Origin: Solimonas_A sp052035235
GTDB lineage: Bacteria > Pseudomonadota > Gammaproteobacteria > Nevskiales > Nevskiaceae
DNA: 64,000 bases
Assembly (NCBI GenBank): GCA_052035235.1
Contig: JBPOHT010000020.1
Coordinates: 1 to 64,000, forward strand
Reading direction: 5' to 3'
Made by a program: the position numbers and the translations under genes. Within the stretch, counting starts at the first letter, position 1; every line of letters starts with the position of its first letter. Of this stretch, positions 60,241 to 64,000 are shown piece after piece. The notes beneath the pieces are model-generated. The model worked only from the letters and a program-made list of their open reading frames with translations, ran no database searches and was not told the DNA's origin.

Positions 60241-63200
60241 TCAGTTTCCGCGCTCGACGCGCGGGTTGTCCCAACCGCCGGTCACACGGTAGCTGAGCTG
60301 GGTGACCTGGTCGATCGGCTTGTCCAGCACCTGCTGCGCCAGCAGCACCAGCGCGCCCACCGCCGGGCCGCCAAGCAGGGCTGCTCCCAAGGTCACGCCG
60401 GAGGACACATCGGGATAAACCTTCACGGTCTGGTCGAAATCGCGCGCCACCAGGCCGATGCGCCCGCGCATCTCCATGCGCAGCGAGGTGCTGCTGATCT
60501 CCATGTCGCTGGTGCGGGCCTGGCCCTCGCCGAGCTGGAAGCTGCCGCTGAGCTTGTCGAAGCCCAGGCCCGAGCTCACCACGTCGCGGAAATCCAGCAT
60601 CAGGCGACGCGGGATGGCGTAGAGGTTGAGCAGGCCCAGCACGCGGCCGGCACCGGGCTCCACGGCCTTGAGCGCACCGTTCTCCACGTCCATGCGGACG
60701 CGGCCGCTGGCCTGCTGCCAGTCGAGTCGCGGCGCGGCATTCCAGCTGAGTTCGCCGGTGAAGCGGCTGGACTTGGCCGTCAGCGTCGGATTGAAGCCCA
60801 GCGACTGCAGCACGGCGGCGGCGTCGGAACTGCCGAGCTCGAACTTGAGCGCGGCGGTGGAACCCGCGGCATTGCGCTGCCAGTTGCCGGTCGCCGTCAG
60901 GTCGAGCTTGCCGCCGGTGATCGACAGCGCATCCAGGCGCTGGCCCTCGGTGATGCGCGAGCTGCGCAACTGCAGGTGGCCCAACTCCTGGTCCGCGGCC
61001 ATCAGGTGCTGCACATCGAGATCGAGCAGCGGCCACTGCCGCGGATCGCGCGCCGGTGCCGCCTCGCCCGCCGCCGCGGTGACCGGAGGCTGCGGCCGCG
61101 TCTGCACGCCCAGGCGCTTGAGACGGCCGGTCAGCAGGCCCGTACCGGCGCGGGCGTAGCGCAACTCGCCCTCGGCGGCATCGCCGCTGAGATCGGCACG
61201 CCAGCCTTCCGTCGAGGGGTTCCAGCGCAGGCGCATGCCGCCGAGAACGAAGTCGTCGAACATCCAGCGCTTGGCGGACAGGTCGACCTCACGCAGGTTC
61301 AGGCCGTCCGGCGTGGCCGCGGCATTGCCGGGGGCGCTGGGCGGAAAGAGGATCGTCGCCCAGGGGCCGGCGTCGAGTTCCGGCAGATCGCCGGTCACCA
61401 CCATGCCGCGCCCATCCGCCGGCGGCGGCATGCCACCACCCAGCTTGAGCTGTGCGGCGCGAGGCTTCAGCGCCTGTCCTTCGCGGGCATAGGCGATGTC
61501 CGCCCCCAGCCGCTGGCCATAGTCGAGACGGATGCGCATCGGCGCCGTGTCGGCTCCGAAGCTGAGGCGGATCGGCGAGCTCTCTGCCGCCGCCTTGCCC
61601 AGCGGCGCCGGCAGTTGCACCGCCGTGCCGCGCAGGTCGCTGGTCAGCACCAGTGCCGCGTCGGTGGCGTCCAGCGGCAGCTCCGCACGCCAGCGCGACT
61701 CACCGGAGAGCTTGCCGCGTACCAGGTCCGGGATGTAGTCGCTGATGCCGCCCGAGGGCTTGGGCGCGAACGGGAACTCCACCACCACTACTCCAGCGGT
61801 CTTGGCGCGCGGCTCGATGTGCGCATCCAGCACCAGCTCGCCCAGGCGCGCGTCGAGCTGCTTCGACTCCACGCCATGGCCGGTGAAGCTCAGCTCGCCG
61901 CGGATATCATCGACCGGGTAGTCCAGGCCCTCGTAGAACAGTTGCACGCCATCCAGGCCCACGGTACCCGCCACTTCGGTGGCATCGACATGGTGCAGCG
62001 GGATGTCCAGGCTCACGGCCACGCGCGCCGGCCCGGAGGCACGGGTGTGGTTGACCAGCCCAGCCAGCGGCTTGCGCAGCGGCGAGTTGCGCAGGAAGTC
62101 GTAGAAGCGCGCCGTCTCGCCGGCCACTTCGCCGTCGATGTGCAGCAGGCTGTCGTGGAAGTCCGCGATCCTGGCGCGGACGCTGCCGATACGGTTGCCG
62201 GCCAGCCGGCCCTTGTCGCCCTCGATCGTCAGGCCGTTACCGCGGAAAGCCAGGCGCGCATCGATGTCCGAGATCGCAGGCCAGTCCGGCGCAAAGGCCA
62301 GGTCGGCGCCGGTGACGTCGAGATCAAGCTTCCATTCGCCGGCACGGCCCTTGTCGAACGGGAAATCCGACAGCGCCCCACGGATCGCCAGGTCACCGCG
62401 CGGCACGCGTCCCTGCCGGATCGCCTGCTGCAGCCAGTCACGCAGGTGCTCGCCCCAGTGCACCGGCATGAAGGGCTTCAGCGCCACCGCATTCTCGGCG
62501 CTGAAGCGCGCCGCCAGGTCGATCACCGGCGAAGCACCCTCCGCGTCCGGCAGCTGCAGTTCCAGGCGACCGCTGCCCTTGCTGCCGGCCAGGCGCCAGG
62601 CGAAGTCCGGTGCGCGCAGGATCCAGCCCGCGGCGGCGCGCTGCCATTGCAGTTCGGCGTTCAGGGCTTCGAAGGCCAGCGGTGCCTTGAACTCGCGCGG
62701 CAGGCGCAGCTCCACCGGCGCTTCGGCCAGCTTCAGGCGGCCAGCGGCCTCGGTGGTGCTGAACTGGCCGCTGAGGCGGCGCAGGCCCAGCGCCGGATCA
62801 CCGGCCAGGGCGATCTCGCGGAAATCCGACTTCAGCGAGTAGTGCAGCCCGTCTTCGGCTCGCCGCAGGCGCAGCACCAGGCCATCGAGCTCGCCGCTGA
62901 GTCCGGCGGCGCGGCGCAGCCCCGGCGAGGCATCGCGCAGATAGGCCAGCCAAGGCGTGAACTGGCCCAGCTGCAGGTCGTCGATGTCGGCGTCCAGCTC
63001 GTAGCCCTGCTGCTCCAGCGGGCGGTAGCGCAGGTGGCCACGCAGCATAGGCTGGTCGTCCTGCTCCAGGCGGTCGATATCCAGACGCCAGCCGCGATCC
63101 TCGGCGATGACGGTGGCCTGTGCGTCCAGCTCCTTGCCCTGCCAGGCTCGGCCGGCGCGCGCCACCACGAAGGCATCGCTCTCGGCGCGCAGCTGCATCT

Positions 63201-64000
63201 TCTGCAGGCGCCCCTGCCCCAGCTCGCCCTTGGCGCGCAGCGTCAGGTCCGTGGCCTGCACCTGCGCACCGGGCAGCAGCCAGTTCCTGATCCAGGCCTG
63301 GGGAGCCATGCGCCGCAGCTCGGCACTGAAGTCGCCGCTCCAGCTGCGCGGATCGGCAACATCGCCGTCGATGCTCGCCGCCAGCTCCACGCGCTCACCG
63401 TAGACCGGCGGCAGGCGGATGTCCGCCTCGGCGTCGAAGCCGGAGCGCGTACGATCGATCTCGCCGGCCACCAGCGTGAACTCCGCCGGGCTGCGGCCCA
63501 GGCCGGCATGCGTGAAGCGCACCTCGCAGTTGCTCAGGCGCACGCGCTGGAAGCGGCGCAGTTCCTTGATGAGGCGGTCGTTCTTCGGGAACGCCTGGCC
63601 GCCCAGGGCGTCGAAGCCGGCGACACTGAGTTGCCCGTTCTCGTCCACGTCGGCGGCGATGCTGAGACCGTTGAGCTCGATGCGCGTCGGCATCAGCTCA
63701 CCCAGCAACAGGCGCGCGGTAGAGAACCCCAGGCTGACGCGATCGGCGGTCAGGGCTTCGCTGCCATCCTCGTCGTAGAGCGTGATATCGGTGAGGTCCA
63801 GGCGGGGATACACACCACGCCATACCAGGTTGATGCCGCCGATATCCACCGGACGGTCGGCCACGCGGGTGACCCAGGCGGAGATTTCCTCGCGATAGCT
63901 GGGCAACGCCAGTACGGCCAGTTGGAACACGCCGCTGACGGCCGCGGCAAAGATCACCGTACCGGCGAACAGGGTCACAGCCCAGGTCCAATAGCGGCGC
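60241..64000 (-). CDS. yhdP: YhdP-family AsmA-like protein, partial (start beyond the right edge)
   Basis: The reading frame stays open to position 64000: before V-T-L-F-A-G-T-V come at least R-R-Y-W-T-W-A, so the GTG at 63978 is probably internal. The visible about 1250 residues have one N-terminal membrane helix, a V-D-I-G-G-I-N-L-V-W-R start of the DUF3971 body, and an AsmA-like C-terminus (V-Y-P-D-V-S-S-G-V-T-L). YhdP helps phospholipid transport to the outer membrane in E. coli. The usual upstream neighbour rng would be outside the window. Confidence 0.94.
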   Translation of the reverse strand, partial: RRYWTWAVTLFAGTVIFAAAVSGVFQLAVLALPSYREEISAWVTRVADRPVDIGGINLVWRGVYPRLDLTDITLYDEDGSEALTADRVSLGFSTARLLLGELMPTRIELNGLSIAADVDENGQLSVAGFDALGGQAFPKNDRLIKELRRFQRVRLSNCEVRFTHAGLGRSPAEFTLVAGEIDRTRSGFDAEADIRLPPVYGERVELAASIDGDVADPRSWSGDFSAELRRMAPQAWIRNWLLPGAQVQATDLTLRAKGELGQGRLQKMQLRAESDAFVVARAGRAWQGKELDAQATVIAEDRGWRLDIDRLEQDDQPMLRGHLRYRPLEQQGYELDADIDDLQLGQFTPWLAYLRDASPGLRRAAGLSGELDGLVLRLRRAEDGLHYSLKSDFREIALAGDPALGLRRLSGQFSTTEAAGRLKLAEAPVELRLPREFKAPLAFEALNAELQWQRAAAGWILRAPDFAWRLAGSKGSGRLELQLPDAEGASPVIDLAARFSAENAVALKPFMPVHWGEHLRDWLQQAIRQGRVPRGDLAIRGALSDFPFDKGRAGEWKLDLDVTGADLAFAPDWPAISDIDARLAFRGNGLTIEGDKGRLAGNRIGSVRARIADFHDSLLHIDGEVAGETARFYDFLRNSPLRKPLAGLVNHTRASGPARVAVSLDIPLHHVDATEVAGTVGLDGVQLFYEGLDYPVDDIRGELSFTGHGVESKQLDARLGELVLDAHIEPRAKTAGVVVVEFPFAPKPSGGISDYIPDLVRGKLSGESRWRAELPLDATDAALVLTSDLRGTAVQLPAPLGKAAAESSPIRLSFGADTAPMRIRLDYGQRLGADIAYAREGQALKPRAAQLKLGGGMPPPADGRGMVVTGDLPELDAGPWATILFPPSAPGNAAATPDGLNLREVDLSAKRWMFDDFVLGGMRLRWNPSTEGWRADLSGDAAEGELRYARAGTGLLTGRLKRLGVQTRPQPPVTAAAGEAAPARDPRQWPLLDLDVQHLMAADQELGHLQLRSSRITEGQRLDALSITGGKLDLTATGNWQRNAAGSTAALKFELGSSDAAAVLQSLGFNPTLTAKSSRFTGELSWNAAPRLDWQQASGRVRMDVENGALKAVEPGAGRVLGLLNLYAIPRRLMLDFRDVVSSGLGFDKLSGSFQLGEGQARTSDMEISSTSLRMEMRGRIGLVARDFDQTVKVYPDVSSGVTLGAALLGGPAVGALVLLAQQVLDKPIDQVTQLSYRVTGGWDNPRVERGN

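Overview
The window is high-GC, densely coded chromosomal DNA. Gene content points to a gammaproteobacterium, probably of the Nevskiales/Solimonadaceae or Xanthomonadales side: a short-LID Adk, OpgGH, OlsBA, Mpl, the order rsmD-coaD-fdx-ggt, the order yhdP-nitrilase-tldD, a DUF1302 outer-membrane protein, and CTTTGC-stem and REP-type intergenic repeats. This placement is inference; there is no rRNA or other decisive marker.

Layout. 1-125: edge of an IS3-type insertion sequence. 0.2-4.6 kb: an outer-membrane barrel with an acidic linker, an L,D-transpeptidase overlapping a NUDIX hydrolase, an unknown Gly-rich lipoprotein behind striking dyads, and ferredoxin FdxA. 4.6-8.3 kb: argG divergent from rnt, then opgG. 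8.3-13.9 kb: opgH, ornithine-lipid genes olsB-olsA behind a Pho-box-like site, lipA and a small acidic protein. 14-20.6 kb: a triple-DUF4394 lipoprotein, mpl with a membrane protein, rnd, a hairpin-rich gap, and adk. 20.8-22.8 kb: ppa, a FecR-SPOR protein and a DUF4870-like protein. 22.9-27.9 kb: a GH92 mannosidase/ROK kinase pair, a methyltransferase and an AraC regulator. 27.9-34.8 kb: an accessory block of CocE-type hydrolase, SDR, AraC regulator, CMD-family protein and DUF1302 porin-like protein. 34.8-42.9 kb: glk, then a zinc-acquisition block in which a cassette (small Cys/His protein plus TonB receptor) is duplicated and followed by an AztD-like zinc chaperone. 43-49.5 kb: a RAYT transposase with its REP hairpin, aacS-gpmA, an esterase/gamma-carbonic-anhydrase pair, and lemA with a GIDE/EF-hand membrane protein. 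49.6-64 kb: prlC, an exonuclease III, an HD hydrolase, ggt-fdx, a 500-bp repeat mosaic, coaD, rsmD, an SRPBCC protein, tldD, a nitrilase-like amidase and yhdP, which runs off the right edge.

Most of the window is ordinary housekeeping or envelope biology. The best candidate for something new is the 36.5-42.9 kb zinc block: two tandem copies of an unusual small membrane-anchored HxxxH...CxLCxH protein, each paired with a TonB receptor. Only the second receptor carries two His-rich insertions, and the block ends with a His-rich AztD-like lipoprotein. Secondary points are a possible PhoB site and a Shine-Dalgarno-sequestering hairpin before olsB, two long hairpins with the same TGACTCAATGTCA core after rnd, a RAYT/REP pair, and a tRNA-Gln(CUG)-like mini-hairpin at 22.8 kb.
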